Assembly (NCBI RefSeq): GCF_003545885.1 | Contig: NZ_QHCT01000001.1 | Span: 1,116,001-1,180,000, forward strand | Source of the DNA: Leptospira stimsonii | Lineage (GTDB): Bacteria > Spirochaetota > Leptospiria > Leptospirales > Leptospiraceae | Reading direction: 5' to 3' | DNA: 64,000 nt | Shown here: piece by piece, positions 38,373 through 53,381 of the stretch | Layout: each line of letters begins with the position of its first letter | Position numbering within the stretch: the first letter of the stretch is position 1 | Program-made: the position numbers and the translations under genes | The notes under the pieces: model-generated | What the model saw: the letters and a program-made list of their open reading frames with translations, nothing else | What the model was told of the DNA's origin: nothing | Databases searched by the model: none

Positions 38373-39542
38373 GTGGAAGAGGTTAAATACTACTCTTTAG
38401 CCGCGATGCTCTATTTTATCATCGCGGTATTTGGACTGTTTAAGAGGGATCGTAGCAAGAGGTTCGGCGCGTCGGTGCTGTTTTTTTTGATGGCCTCTCT
38501 GTTTTGGTCGTTCGCGGCTACTATTTTTATCACTGAGTTTGCTCTGGCAAAAAAGCTCGCTCAATATTTTTATGCGTTCTTCTCCGTAACGGTGATATTC
38601 TTTTTTATGAATTTAACCGTAGCGGCAAAGAATGGTGGTTCTCAAATGAACGAAGCAGATTTTTCCTCTCTGAGAAAATTGTTACTTCGTAGCTTTGCGG
38701 CGACCGCGGCGATTGTGGTGATTTGGGATCTTTTGGACGAATTTAAGATTCCGAATTTATCGGAAATGGTTTCCTTAGGAAGCTTCTTATTCTTCGCCTA
38801 CCTTCTTTTTCAGGTGTTGGTCCCGCTACGTTCCTCCGAAAATCGGGGAAATTTAGTGAAAATTCTTCCTGCGATCAGCGTGTTACTTGTCATCAAACTC
38901 ACGGAAGTGATTCGGTATTTCGAAGGTGCGAAGATCATCGAACCGATGAGCACGATCAACTATTACTTTTTAATTCTTTCACCGATTATATTGAGCGAAT
39001 TTATCCCGGTTGTTGCGGAATTTCATCAGCGTGCAAACGAAAACGTCTCAAAAGGGAATTCCGGCTCGAGAGAATTGGCTTCCGATAAGAATTTCGAACA
39101 GAGAGAATCAAATTTAGAAAAACGATCTCTTTTAGAAGATTTGAATATAGAAAAGGTTGAAAGCAAGCTCAACGAGTTGATGCAGAACGAAAAGATCCAT
39201 CTGGATGAAGAGTTGAGACTTCCGTCATTGGCTTCCGAAATGGGACTTTCGGTTCATCATTTGTCCGCGTTCTTAAATGAGCACATGGGAATGAATTTTA
39301 ATTCATTTATCAATCACCACAGGGTCAAGGAAGCAAAAGTGATGCTTCTGGAAGAACCGGATCGATCGATTCTTTCGATTGGAATGGCTGTGGGATTTAG
39401 TTCTTCTTCCGCATTTCACAGAGCGTTTTTAAAAGAGACAAAAAAATCTCCGAAAGCGTTCAGAGAAGAGAATCTAACGAATTATAAAAACAACGAAGAT
39501 GAAATGGGAGATCTTGATTCAAGATACTCGCATTCCATATAA
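38373..39542 (+). CDS. Membrane-bound AraC-family transcriptional regulator
   Basis: A 389-residue regulator with six to seven N-terminal transmembrane helices (from YYSLAAMLYFIIAVFGLF to INYYFLILSPIILSEFIPVV) joined by a linker to a C-terminal AraC domain: LRLPSLASEMGLSVHHLSAF with MGMNFNSFINHHRV, then SILSIGMAVGFSSSSAFHRA and KSPKAFR. It is a one-component sensor: the membrane part may detect a signal and the DNA-binding part acts at the inner face. The GTG start at 38373 fits AAGGATTCGG upstream. Neighbours are surface lipoproteins on both sides, the likely targets. Confidence 0.88.
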   Translation: MEEVKYYSLAAMLYFIIAVFGLFKRDRSKRFGASVLFFLMASLFWSFAATIFITEFALAKKLAQYFYAFFSVTVIFFFMNLTVAAKNGGSQMNEADFSSLRKLLLRSFAATAAIVVIWDLLDEFKIPNLSEMVSLGSFLFFAYLLFQVLVPLRSSENRGNLVKILPAISVLLVIKLTEVIRYFEGAKIIEPMSTINYYFLILSPIILSEFIPVVAEFHQRANENVSKGNSGSRELASDKNFEQRESNLEKRSLLEDLNIEKVESKLNELMQNEKIHLDEELRLPSLASEMGLSVHHLSAFLNEHMGMNFNSFINHHRVKEAKVMLLEEPDRSILSIGMAVGFSSSSAFHRAFLKETKKSPKAFREENLTNYKNNEDEMGDLDSRYSHSI

Positions 39543-39795
39543 GAGGATCTACATTCTCCCTTCATTATACTAGGAAGGAAGTTATGTTGAATCTTCGATT
39601 TCCACAATTCTCAAGTCTATATTTTTCGGAGAAGAATTCGAATGAAAATTCTCTCTGAAAAATATAGGAATCGAGTGAGCCGAGTAAAATTTTTTTCCCG
39701 TTCTGATTGAAATTTCAAGAATGAAAAAAAGTCACAAAATTGTCGGATCGATTTGTCTATAAAGTAAAATCAAAGTGATAGAAATATTAGATTCC

Positions 39796-40989
39796 ATGAA
39801 GCGAATTTCATTTTATAAAGTTATCTTATCTATTTTCCTTTTGAGCGTTTGGATTTCCTGCGCGCAAGCGGAACGCTTTTCCCTCGATGGTCCGAGTGGA
39901 GCATTGATGACAATCGTGCAAGAAGTTGCAGAAAGTTCTTCTGCTTCGGCTTCCTCCACTACATCGGGGTTTCAGTTCAGCGGAGTTTTGCAAGGTTTAG
40001 TTTCCGGAACGGTTCAGATTCGATTAAACGATGAAATTCTTTCTCTTTCCGGCAATAGCGGATTTCAATTTGCGAATCGGATTCCGCAAAATCAGGCATA
40101 TCAGTTGAGTGTGAAATCCCCGGCTCCGGATCATTCTTGTAAGATTTTTTTGGGAACGACGGAGAATCCATCCGGAACGGCTTCTTCCGATGTTTCCAAT
40201 CTTGTCGTGTACTGTTCGACAGTCGTGATCAACGGTAAAATTCCGGGAGAAACGATCGAAATCAATGAAGACGGAACGGCTTTGGACTTCGATATTTCTC
40301 TGAGCGGCCCCACAGGTCCCAATGATCCTGTGGCCCATGTCGGCCTATCAACGACGGCGACCATCGATCATTTTAATCCAGGTCCTGAAAGTTACGATAT
40401 GAATTTTGCAAATCCGGATTCCGTTACCGTAACGGCGAGTGATTTAACTCCGACCGGAGCTTCGGATTATTTTGATCAAATCTATACTTTGAACGTGGCC
40501 GTTACTCCTTCCAATCTCGCCGTTTCTTTTAACTTAAAGATTCTCAATAATGACAAGAAGATCGGATCGATTTCGAGGGCGTCCGCTGGAAACATGCAGT
40601 ATGGCGGGAGTCACGTGAGTATTTTCGGAGGTGACGCGGCTTGCAGTTGGGAAGTCGGTTTTTATTCTAAGATTCTTGCTGGTGTTGCGACCCGAGTTCC
40701 TGGAAACGCCGACTGGCCGATCGCGAAAAATACGAAATATTACCGCGCTGACAATAACGCATTCATCGCCATGTCGGATAACAACGGTCTGATTCCCTAT
40801 AACACCCTTTATAATAGCACCGGGAATCCGGCCAGTGACTTTTGGTCCGGCTTTAATACGAATTGGACGATCAATGTGAATTGCGATGATTGGACGAACA
40901 ATGCGACTGGCTTTGGTTTAGCGGGAGACGGATCCACTCAAATTCCTTGCACAACCGGATTTAAACGTTACCTCTGCATCGAGCGATGA
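39796..40989 (+). CDS. DUF1554 lipoprotein
   Basis: A 397-residue lipoprotein. The signal peptide (MKRISFYKVILSIFLLSVWISC) ends with the lipobox Cys. A beta-rich middle region follows, with EINEDGTALDFDISLSGP, and the C-terminal 130 residues match DUF1554, a C-lectin-like domain common in Leptospira: GGSHVSIFGGDAACS, DWPIAKNTKYYRADN, SDFWSGFNTNW, NCDDWTNNATGFG and KRYLCIER. Probably surface-exposed. I prefer ATG at 39796, which puts the signal at the N-terminus, over GTG at 39775. It is on the same strand as the membrane AraC gene with a 250-bp gap, probably its own promoter. Confidence 0.88.
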   Translation: MKRISFYKVILSIFLLSVWISCAQAERFSLDGPSGALMTIVQEVAESSSASASSTTSGFQFSGVLQGLVSGTVQIRLNDEILSLSGNSGFQFANRIPQNQAYQLSVKSPAPDHSCKIFLGTTENPSGTASSDVSNLVVYCSTVVINGKIPGETIEINEDGTALDFDISLSGPTGPNDPVAHVGLSTTATIDHFNPGPESYDMNFANPDSVTVTASDLTPTGASDYFDQIYTLNVAVTPSNLAVSFNLKILNNDKKIGSISRASAGNMQYGGSHVSIFGGDAACSWEVGFYSKILAGVATRVPGNADWPIAKNTKYYRADNNAFIAMSDNNGLIPYNTLYNSTGNPASDFWSGFNTNWTINVNCDDWTNNATGFGLAGDGSTQIPCTTGFKRYLCIER

Positions 40990-41609
40990 ATTCTGAAAAA
41001 GGCTAATCTTTTCGTTAAGTAGGTTCGATTCCGATTTGTAAGAATTTGGTTTTCTTTTAGCAAAGATATTTTTTGGTTAAAAAAAATTGAATCCATCCCG
41101 GCTCGGTAGCGGATTTTATTTTTGATTCTTTTTAAATCAGAATGTTGGCTTGTCTCAAAACTCGAAAAGAGAAAAATTTCGTTTCGTACATTCTAATTCA
41201 TTGGGTGAGTTCCCACAAATTTTGTCTCATAGGACTTTTGTGAGATCCGCTCCTTTCCCCTGATCCGGACGGATTTTGTGTGAGTTTCCGCAATCTTGTG
41301 TTTTGGAACAGATTCTCCATAGGACGCTGAAAGTTTGTTTTTGAGATGAGGCCGCTTGGATCCAAATTCTTTTTTTTGAGAAAAATCGAATGAATAGAAT
41401 AGATTCTAAAATTCGGGGTGGGGTTCAAAAACCTACTTCGGAGATGACGGATTTATCTGGATTTTTAGTCGGACGGACTTGAAGTCCGATTCCAAGTTAT
41501 TTTCGGTATGATTCCGTTTGTCGGGACCACGTTTTTTCGATACGAAATTCTTAGATTTTAGGACAATCAGGATCCTTCCCGTTCTACTCGGATCATGTTT
41601 CGATTTCGT
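40990..41609. repeat. Repeat-rich convergent intergenic region
   Basis: About 620 bp with no accepted gene. It holds GAGTTCCCACAA (41208-41219) and GAGTTTCCGCAA (41282-41293), members of the GGAGTTCC repeat family, and CGGACTTGAAGTCCG with its flank (about 41473-41505), a close copy of the repeat at 20813-20850. A leftward 76-codon ORF (41198-41428) is made of this repeat and ends in a peptide typical of such repeats. Confidence 0.6.
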
Positions 41610-42569
41610 CTAACGTTTTCGGTTCCTTCCGATGATCGCGTAAAGTCCTTTTGCGACGCTCTGAATCGTTCTTGTCATCACACCTTTGAGTTTGATTTTT
41701 AAGAATAATTCTAAGATCAGTTCTCGGAGCGCAAGATCGAAGGGAAGATTGTAATTTTTCCAATCGATCACAAATTGAAACGGATAACTTTGTTCCGGCT
41801 TGTCGTTCGAGTTCGGCGCAAAATGAATGAGTGTTCCTTCGACGGTCGTTTGATCTTCGTTGATATGTTTGAATTCCACGTAGATTTGCACTCTGTTCTT
41901 GAGAAAGGGAAGGGGAATCACTTGAAGACCAGCGAGTTCGGACCATGTGATGTCGCTTAACGATAGAAATCCCCTTGTCTCTCCGGCCAATACGCCGATT
42001 CTAAGGTTTCCTCTTTTTCCAAGTCTACAGGAGCCGCTCTTGGTTCTAAAGAGTAGTTCCAGCGGAGAACCCGAATCCATGTATCCGCCTTCGATCGCGA
42101 TATCCCTAAGTTGAATCGAATAGGTTGGAGTCAGAGTTTTATCTACGATCGAAATCGATCCGTTTTCTATTTTCATATTTTGGAATATGATTCTTCCACG
42201 TTTGGGCATGAGTCCTATTTTTTTGTGAGGACTGATGATGTTGGTATAATCCATGTGGAAGTTTCCAAAGTAAGAAGAAGGAATTCTCAGCTTACCTTTG
42301 AAGAGTGAGAAAAAATCGATCTGAAAGTTCAGCGAAGCGATTCTCGTGTAAACCTGATCGGTTTTAAGAATTCCGGGAAATTCTATCGTGCAGTTTTTGG
42401 ATATCACGTAAAAGAGCGGAAGAAGAATTCCGGACGAGGTCCATTTGAATTTGAAATGTCGAAATGAAAAAAAGTTTACTAACAATTGGATGATCGGACC
42501 GGACATCAAGAACTGAAGTCCGGCATAAAGGATCAAAAGATAGAACAACGTTTCCCAGACCCAGTTCAT
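41610..42569 (-). CDS. AsmA/DUF748-like membrane-anchored protein
   Basis: A 319-residue protein with an N-terminal transmembrane helix ([20 protein letters not shown]) and a long beta-rich part. The pattern [21 protein letters not shown], followed by [17 protein letters not shown] and LRDIAIEGG, resembles AsmA-like / lipid-transfer proteins that span the periplasm. Function is inferred only from this resemblance. No clear ribosome site precedes the ATG. Confidence 0.6.
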   Translation of the reverse strand: MNWVWETLFYLLILYAGLQFLMSGPIIQLLVNFFSFRHFKFKWTSSGILLPLFYVISKNCTIEFPGILKTDQVYTRIASLNFQIDFFSLFKGKLRIPSSYFGNFHMDYTNIISPHKKIGLMPKRGRIIFQNMKIENGSISIVDKTLTPTYSIQLRDIAIEGGYMDSGSPLELLFRTKSGSCRLGKRGNLRIGVLAGETRGFLSLSDITWSELAGLQVIPLPFLKNRVQIYVEFKHINEDQTTVEGTLIHFAPNSNDKPEQSYPFQFVIDWKNYNLPFDLALRELILELFLKIKLKGVMTRTIQSVAKGLYAIIGRNRKR

Positions 42570-42635
42570 CGTAAAGGTTTTCCGGGAAACAAGGATCTGA
42601 TCTGTAAGAAACGAATCTGCTTCAAAAGGCGGGGC

Positions 42636-43145
42636 TTACTTCTTCTTACCGTGTGTTCTGCTCTCGATATTCTTCTTATCCATCGAAGATATCTCGAGTT
42701 CTTTTGCTAAATCGTCTAAAAATTCTCTTTCTTTTTTTGTAAGCGCGCCGTCCATCGAAACGATGACACAAGCGTCTTCGTAAAAACCCGCGGCCATGAT
42801 CGGATTTCCTTCCGAAAAGTTTCGGATCGTTTTTACGGGAAGAGGATTTTCAAACACATCGGATAGTTCGCTGATGATGGAAGTTTTTTCGCCTTGATGA
42901 TCGAAGAAGATACAACCTTCTTCAAAAAGTGCTTTTACCATCTGACCAACGAGACTTCCTTCTTTCTGATGAAAGATTCCGTCCGCCATGCAGGAATAAG
43001 ACCAAACACTGACGAGGACCTTGGCATAATTCATCTTCAGTTGAAAGATTTCTTGTTCGGGGTCTAATTCTTCTCTGAACTTTTCATAGAATTCATGCCC
43101 CGGCAGGACTTTGCTTGCAAGGGATGAAAGATTCTCCATTGGCAT
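42636..43145 (-). CDS. TerB-like protein
   Basis: A 169-residue cytoplasmic helical protein. The C-terminal ACVIVSMDGALTKKEREFLDDL (about 132-153) matches the core of TerB/DUF533-type domains; an earlier SVWSYSCMADGIFHQKEG repeats the same pattern. TerB-like domains bind metal and occur in stress and membrane systems. The start at 43145 is chosen because TGGAGG lies 8 bp upstream; an ATG at 43187 lacks a ribosome site. That ribosome site is part of a GGGAGTTCCTCC copy of the dispersed repeat. The gene is divergent from metG. Confidence 0.7.
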   Translation of the reverse strand: MPMENLSSLASKVLPGHEFYEKFREELDPEQEIFQLKMNYAKVLVSVWSYSCMADGIFHQKEGSLVGQMVKALFEEGCIFFDHQGEKTSIISELSDVFENPLPVKTIRNFSEGNPIMAAGFYEDACVIVSMDGALTKKEREFLDDLAKELEISSMDKKNIESRTHGKKK

Positions 43146-43207
43146 CGGGAGTTCCTCCAGGTTTTCAGAAAATTCTATCCTAACCATTGGATTTGCAATG
43201 AAAAACT

Positions 43208-45349
<2,142 letters not shown>

Positions 45350-45913
45350 GAAACCAGGAAGCCTTCAAAGTGAATTGAGATAGAATTCAATGGTACCCAG
45401 ATGCAAACGTTGAAGCGAATGGTTTCGTTTTTTTGTTCGGAACTTTGCCCGGATTGAAAACACAAAGAATCTCTTATAAGAGCTGTTACACCTGCATTTT
45501 TTTGGGCGTGCTTTGAGGAATCCTAGAACTTAAAGAAGGTCTGTGGGAATTCCTACAATCAAGGAAGGAGACTTTTTACTTGCAAAATTATGGTTTTCTG
45601 ATAGAGAAAAGTCTCCCGAATTTTCCCACCACCGCACCCCACCACCCAAGATCAGGGTGGGGCGCGCGAATTTTACGGAAGGTTTGTCGTATTTCCGACA
45701 GGCTTCTTTTCCAGGAATCGTTTGTAGTTCTGAGAATGGGTTTTTCTTCAGCGATGACTTTCGTTCGGTGCCAAGCTTTTTTTCAATCCGATCCTTTGTC
45801 GGACCAAATAAACGAGCTCAAAAAAATGATTTACGAAATCAAAAAAAAATCTCCGTGGAATTCGGAACCGATGGATTGAATCTCCCAGATTGAATTTATT
45901 TTTAGGAATTTAG
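45350..45913. other. Intergenic region between metG and glnD with repeats
   Basis: About 560 bp. It contains GTGGGAATTCCTACAA (45543-45558) of the dispersed family, an inverted repeat CCCCACCACCC with GGGTGGGG (about 45645-45663) and GTCGTATTTCCGAC (about 45686-45699). Rightward ORFs over it look repeat-derived. A 41-codon frame (45754-45879) ends 35 bp before glnD; it is hydrophilic and helical at its end but lacks other support, so it is not called as a gene. Confidence 0.5.
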
Positions 45914-48544
<2,631 letters not shown>

Positions 48545-48742
48545 GTCCGATTGTTTTTTCGGATTTCATTTCGACTCTTTACATACTAAATTTAAAACAC
48601 GTTAGTTCGTTTCCGACTCTTCCCTTTTTTCGCTCGCGCACAAACCCGGGCGAAGTTATACTTTCCTAAAATCGATTTTTTAAAAAGAATAAAAGATAAG
48701 ATATTTCGTTTAGAAGAATTCAGTGAACGAGGAGAGAATACT

Positions 48743-50431
48743 TTGAATAATCCAACCGTAAATCCAGGACTTGCCCCCTTTGATATTTCCGATTATAAAG
48801 GAAATCGAGGAAAGAATTTTTACGAAGAAGATCGAGTATTGCAGACTCTTGTGGAAAAGTATTCCCAGGGTTATGACTCCACTCATAAGAAGGCTATGCA
48901 GGATCACCTTTTGGGTTACGGGGCTCTTGTGGGAGGAATCTTAGACGAACTTACGGAAGCCTCTCATAAGGAAGGCAAATACGGAGAAGTCGTAAAATAC
49001 GATCGAACAGGAAATCGTATCGATCAGATCGTTTATTCAAACGAACAAAAGCAATCTAGAAAAATTTCCTATGATTATGGAATCGTAAACTTAAACTATC
49101 ATTCTTCTTGGAAACATTCTTTCACCGATCTTCATCGTTATGCGCTTGCCTATCTCGCGAATCAAAACGGAGAAGGTGGAGTTACTTGTCCACTTGCGAT
49201 GACAGAAGGTATGATTAAAGTTTTAGAAGCGTTGGGGACTCCCGAACAAAAAGCTAAGTATTTGCCTTTGGTCGCAGGTGAAGGAAGCGATTCCCACTTT
49301 ATGGCCGGTCAGTATGTGACGGAACGGGTCGGTGGTTCGAACGTGAGTGCAAATCGAACGATCGCAAGAAAACAGGAGAATGGGAAGTGGATTCTCACTG
49401 GAGAAAAATGGTTCTGCTCCAATCCGGGAGATCTTTGGGTCACCACCGCGAGAGTGGAAGATACGAACACGATCGGCCTTTTTCTCGTTCCAAGAATCAA
49501 AGACGACGGAACGTTAAACGGACATCATATTCTTCGTAAAAAAGATATTATCGGATCGAGAGGAAAACTCACCGTTGAAATTATTTATGACGGAGTCGAG
49601 GCGGAGGCTCTTGGAAGACCCGCACACGGAATCGCCAATCTAATTAAATATGTGATCGGAATTTCTAGACTTCATGTGTCGCTTGCCGCTTCCGGAATCT
49701 CAAGAAGGGCTTGGATGGAAGCGTACGAATATGCGAAGTTTAGATCCGCTTACGGAAGTAAAATTTTGGAATTCCCTTCGCTTCTAAAACAACTCAGCGA
49801 CCAGAGATTAAAACACACTGCAATGTTGACTTCTGTTTTCAGACACTATCATACTCCAGAAAATTTGAAATTGGCGGGAGAAGTTTTGGCCCCTCTTTTG
49901 AAATATAAATGTTCTTCTATATCGACCGAGATCACTTACAATTCTATTTTAGTCCTGGGAGGAAATGGAATTGTGGGAGATTTTTCTGCGCTTCCGAGAC
50001 TCCATAATGATTCCATCATAAATGAAACTTGGGAAGGAACCCATTTATTGTTAAGCGAACATGTATTGAGGGGTTTTAAGAGGGAGAAAGTCGCAAACGC
50101 TTTCTTTAAATATGTGGAAGAGTTGACCGATACGACGACTGAAGCATCCGAAACCATTCGCAAAAAGGCGGATCTTTTGAAAGGGATTCTCGAAAAATCC
50201 AGTCCGGAAGAGTTAGATCTCAATCGAATTTATATTTCTGACTTAGCTTTCGAGATTTTTTCCTTGGCTTCCCTCTCCGACGTTTCCGGAAAAAAAGCCC
50301 CGAACGCAGAGAAGGACCTCTCTTCCTTTCGAGACGGATATTTGGATTTAGTAAATTCTTCTCAGGATTTTGCAAAAAAGGGGAGTTTTTCGGGAAGTCC
50401 TGAAAAACTAAAATCAGTGATTCACTACTGA
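48743..50431 (+). CDS. Acyl-CoA dehydrogenase (AidB-like branch)
   Basis: A 562-residue flavoprotein. FAD and substrate region motifs are [41 protein letters not shown], and the C-terminal helical domain with GGNGIVGDF and INETWEGTH, where the Glu in WEG is the usual position of the catalytic base in isovaleryl-CoA/AidB-type enzymes. It is longer than standard dehydrogenases (about 380-400) and fits the AidB/large ACAD group, with a C-terminal extension. The TTG start has a GAGGAGAG ribosome site. It could act on branched or long-chain acyl-CoA or in a DNA-alkylation-related role as AidB. Confidence 0.9.
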   Translation: MNNPTVNPGLAPFDISDYKGNRGKNFYEEDRVLQTLVEKYSQGYDSTHKKAMQDHLLGYGALVGGILDELTEASHKEGKYGEVVKYDRTGNRIDQIVYSNEQKQSRKISYDYGIVNLNYHSSWKHSFTDLHRYALAYLANQNGEGGVTCPLAMTEGMIKVLEALGTPEQKAKYLPLVAGEGSDSHFMAGQYVTERVGGSNVSANRTIARKQENGKWILTGEKWFCSNPGDLWVTTARVEDTNTIGLFLVPRIKDDGTLNGHHILRKKDIIGSRGKLTVEIIYDGVEAEALGRPAHGIANLIKYVIGISRLHVSLAASGISRRAWMEAYEYAKFRSAYGSKILEFPSLLKQLSDQRLKHTAMLTSVFRHYHTPENLKLAGEVLAPLLKYKCSSISTEITYNSILVLGGNGIVGDFSALPRLHNDSIINETWEGTHLLLSEHVLRGFKREKVANAFFKYVEELTDTTTEASETIRKKADLLKGILEKSSPEELDLNRIYISDLAFEIFSLASLSDVSGKKAPNAEKDLSSFRDGYLDLVNSSQDFAKKGSFSGSPEKLKSVIHY

Positions 50432-50461
50432 AATTTTTTTTGGAAATCTCGGAGGCTTTCT

Positions 50462-50905
50462 TGTGGAAACGTCTACGAGTTGAGAATGATTCCTCCGCTT
50501 GGAGCGGAAATGCGTGGAGTTCCCGCAAAATTCCGTATCAAAACAGAAGAACCCCTGCCATCGAAGGACCCGGTCGATCCGGTTTCCTTTGTCGGACAAA
50601 AAAATTCCAGAGGAAGTGAAGCCAACAGTTTGAGTGGGATCGACGTCTTCGTTTAAGGAAGATTCCTCCGCTTGAAGCGGAAATGTGTGGAGTTCCCGCA
50701 AAATTCCGTTTCAAAACAGAAGACCCCTTGCTATCGATGGACCCGGTCGATCCAGTTTCCTTTGTCGGACAAAAAAATTCCAGAGGAAGTGTAGCTAAGA
50801 GTTTCAGCGGGATCGACGTCTTCGTCTAAGGAAGATTCCTCCGCTTGGAGCGTAAATGTGTGGAGTTCCCGCAAAATCCCGTTTCAAAACAGAAGACCCC
50901 TTCTC
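50462..50905. repeat. 174-bp tandem repeat between convergent genes
   Basis: The segment GATTCCTCCGCTTG recurs at about 50488, 50662 and 50836, a period of 173-174 bp, with two full units and a third partial one. Each unit has TTCCTCCGCTTGGAGCGG, GTGGAGTTCCCGCAAAA, CAAAACAGAAGACCCC, GGACCCGGTCGATC, TTTGTCGGACAAAAAAATTC and GGGATCGACGTCTTCG. The unit therefore includes one member of the GGAGTTCC family. Leftward peptide frames across it repeat MRELHTF-like starts but have no other coding support. Confidence 0.92.
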
Positions 50906-50923
50906 ATCGAATACTTTAACAAT

Positions 50924-52600
50924 TCAAACGGAAAAGATCTTTTCGTTCAGAACCAGTTCTTCCGCTTGTAGGATCTCCAACGGATAAGAATAAAAATAAC
51001 CCTGACCGAAATCGCAATTGAGTTCCTGCAAAAGATTGTGTTGCATTTCGTTTTCTACACCTTCCACGATGATCGCCTTTCCCATCGCTTGAATCAGATT
51101 TACCAAAGAAGTAATGATCGTCCTTGTGGAGGTTTGAAAAAAATTAAAAAGAAAAATCTTATCGAGTTTGATGTAATCTATCGGAAGATGAATCAATCTT
51201 CCCAAAGAAGAATATCCCTTACCGAAATCATCGAGCGCGAATTTAAAACCGAAATCCCTCAACGAATTCACCACTTTCCCGATTTGAGCGTCGGAAGAAT
51301 CGAATGAATTTTCTATAATTTCAAGAATGATACGCTCCGGCTGAATCTTATAAAATGCGCTCGCCTCTTTCAGAAGAAGAACTATATTCTTATCACCTAA
51401 CTGTTTCGGTGAAATGTTAAGCGACAGAGAAATATTTTTGGATTCTAAAATCGAATTTTCATAGTAGCGAAAGGTTTCCCAAATCATCCATTCTCCGATC
51501 GTCTTTATAAAACTCGAATTCTCAGCGATTGCGATAAAACTTCCGGGAAGGAGTTTTCCTTTTTTTGGATGATTCCAACGAACGAGAGTCTCCATCGAAA
51601 AAATTCTATTTTCCCGCATATCTACGATCGGTTGAAAATGAATTTCCAATTCCTTTCGGTTTAAGACCTTTCGAAGGTCGATTTCGATTTTCGCTTTTTC
51701 GGATGTTGCCGAAATCGCGTTCTGATCAAAATAATAGTGAGAATTCGGGCCGATCAAAAAAGAACGATGTAAGGATTCTTTTAGGATACGAATCGCGTTC
51801 AAATCAGCGCCCGCGGACGTTTCAAAACGTGAGTAACCAATATTTACGTTGAGATGGAATTCCCTTTCTTCATACGAAAAGGGAAAATTGAAAAGAAGAA
51901 TCAAACAATCACAGAACCACTCGGATTTCGACTCGGAATCGATTTGCACCGAGGAAATCAGAAAACAATCTCCTTCGAACTTAAAAATCAAATCATTCGG
52001 GTGGAGATACTTTTTGAGTCTTTCCGCGACTTTCCTCGAAATGGTCTCAAAGTAAGAATTTTCCTCTTTGGAAACAACCGAGTCCGGGTTTGAAAAAGAT
52101 AAGAAGAATAGGAAGTGTTCGTCGACATCCGAAAAGTTCTGAGAAACGAGTTCTTGGAAATGTTTTAGGAAGAATTTTTTGTTAGGAAGATTCGTGATTT
52201 TGTCAAAGTAACTCCTTTCGAATTCCTTTTTCGGTGCACCCGAGTTTGCCGGACGAAAACGAATCATGTAAGAATGATCCAAGTCATGAATCGTCCACTG
52301 GAGTTCTAAATTCGCTTCGTTCAAGAAGAACGGATCATCGATGTCGTTCTCCTGTAAAATAGAAGTCATTCCGAAATCCTTTTCCCAAGTTTTTTTGCTC
52401 CTAAGAACTGGAATTAATTTTTCGAAGAAAATTCTAAAATGAGGAGAGGTCAGAAATTTTTGAAACTTAGAATTGGAGTAGATCACTTTCCATTGTCGAT
52501 CCAAAACTACAATGGCTTCGATTGATTGATCGGAAAAATACAACAAAGACTTTTGTAAAGACGGAGATAGATTCTCCATTTGTATGTCCATGCTTAGCAT
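50924..52600 (-). CDS. PAS-GGDEF-EAL protein (c-di-GMP phosphodiesterase)
   Basis: A 558-residue cytoplasmic protein. The N-terminal PAS-like part has [18 protein letters not shown] (about 26-43). The central GGDEF domain is degenerate: the signature region reads [10 protein letters not shown], so cyclase activity is unlikely. The C-terminal EAL domain (about 310-550) keeps the expected residues: [10 protein letters not shown] (E-x-L form), [42 protein letters not shown] and GQGYFYS. It should hydrolyse c-di-GMP. It could act opposite the PilZ protein at 2437. Start choice is uncertain: ATGs at 52600, 52591 and 52579, none with a clear ribosome site. Confidence 0.9.
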   Translation of the reverse strand: MLSMDIQMENLSPSLQKSLLYFSDQSIEAIVVLDRQWKVIYSNSKFQKFLTSPHFRIFFEKLIPVLRSKKTWEKDFGMTSILQENDIDDPFFLNEANLELQWTIHDLDHSYMIRFRPANSGAPKKEFERSYFDKITNLPNKKFFLKHFQELVSQNFSDVDEHFLFFLSFSNPDSVVSKEENSYFETISRKVAERLKKYLHPNDLIFKFEGDCFLISSVQIDSESKSEWFCDCLILLFNFPFSYEEREFHLNVNIGYSRFETSAGADLNAIRILKESLHRSFLIGPNSHYYFDQNAISATSEKAKIEIDLRKVLNRKELEIHFQPIVDMRENRIFSMETLVRWNHPKKGKLLPGSFIAIAENSSFIKTIGEWMIWETFRYYENSILESKNISLSLNISPKQLGDKNIVLLLKEASAFYKIQPERIILEIIENSFDSSDAQIGKVVNSLRDFGFKFALDDFGKGYSSLGRLIHLPIDYIKLDKIFLFNFFQTSTRTIITSLVNLIQAMGKAIIVEGVENEMQHNLLQELNCDFGQGYFYSYPLEILQAEELVLNEKIFSV

Positions 52601-52950
52601 TTTATCGTTAAAATACTATAATGAAATACGTACTATAAATCAAAATATTCGCTGTTATAAGTTTACAATTCTAAAAAGAGGCAATTTCCAGAATCAAATG
52701 GAAAATCGATTTCATTTTAAAATCTTCGAGTGAAATTATTTTCTTATAAATAAAAAATATCTTTCCTAAGAAAGCTTTTTAAGATTCTATCTTCAATCCG
52801 TTGAAAATCCCGCTTTCTCACCTTTGAGATCTGAGGTTGATTCTTTCACGTTCAAATTGAAAAATTCTTACCAAGACTTCGACTCGGAGTCGTTCTCGAA
52901 CATCTTCGATGAACGTTAGGCTTTGATTCGAATCTTTCTTTGAAACAAGG
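52601..52950. other. AT-rich divergent intergenic region
   Basis: About 350 bp without an ORF. It is AT-rich from 52605 to 52790 and likely holds both promoters for the EAL gene and the hemerythrin-like gene. Confidence 0.4.
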
Positions 52951-53379
52951 ATGGTGCAAAGATTGGACATCGAATTCTATAAAAATCAGCACATTGAAAT
53001 ACTCAATCGGTTGAATGAAATCGAAAGCCGATTGGAGTCTGAAATTTCAGAATGTATCGAAATCCTCTCCCACGAACTCGCCGGTTTGTCAGCCAGATTG
53101 AATCTTCATAGAAACATGGAGGAGAATCTTGTTTTCCCCAGTGTAAAAGATTTGCTTTCGAATGCGGAACGTTCTTTCCATGAAGAATCTCTTAGGAAGG
53201 CGACAAACCTAAAGATCGCAATCAAAGAATACAATAGTAGATGGTCCCTCCCTTCTGCGATTCTTCAAAGAGAATCGGAGTTTCGTAAGGAAACGAGATG
53301 GCTTATCCTCTCGATTCAAGAACTCGTAATAAAAAAGGAAGCCGAAATCGATTCCGTTTTGGAAAAGGAATCAAATTGA
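52951..53379 (+). CDS. Hemerythrin-like (HHE) protein
   Basis: A 142-residue helical protein. FYKNQHIEILNRLNEIESRL, then LNLHRNMEENLVFPSV (about 51-66) matches the first three ligand helices of HHE/hemerythrin-like domains; FHEESLRKAT gives another His. The last expected ligand pair is not obvious (ESEFRKETRWLIL), so the metal site may be incomplete. Such proteins bind diiron or sense oxygen/NO. ATG at 52951 directly follows AAGG, too close for use, so a GTG at 52954 or a TTG at 52966 may be the real start. It is convergent with the ferredoxin/MBL gene with a 2-bp gap. Confidence 0.65.
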   Translation: MVQRLDIEFYKNQHIEILNRLNEIESRLESEISECIEILSHELAGLSARLNLHRNMEENLVFPSVKDLLSNAERSFHEESLRKATNLKIAIKEYNSRWSLPSAILQRESEFRKETRWLILSIQELVIKKEAEIDSVLEKESN

Positions 53380-53381
53380 TT

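Noticed and set aside
41198..41428. 76-codon leftward ORF
   Set aside because: It is composed of dispersed repeat sequence and has no coding support.
45754..45879. 41-codon frame just before glnD
   Set aside because: The end is hydrophilic and helix-like and it is close to glnD, but there is no good ribosome site and the upstream part is repeat-derived.
50414..50701. Leftward ORFs with MRELHTF-like starts
   Set aside because: They arise from the 174-bp tandem repeat and run into unrelated flanking DNA.
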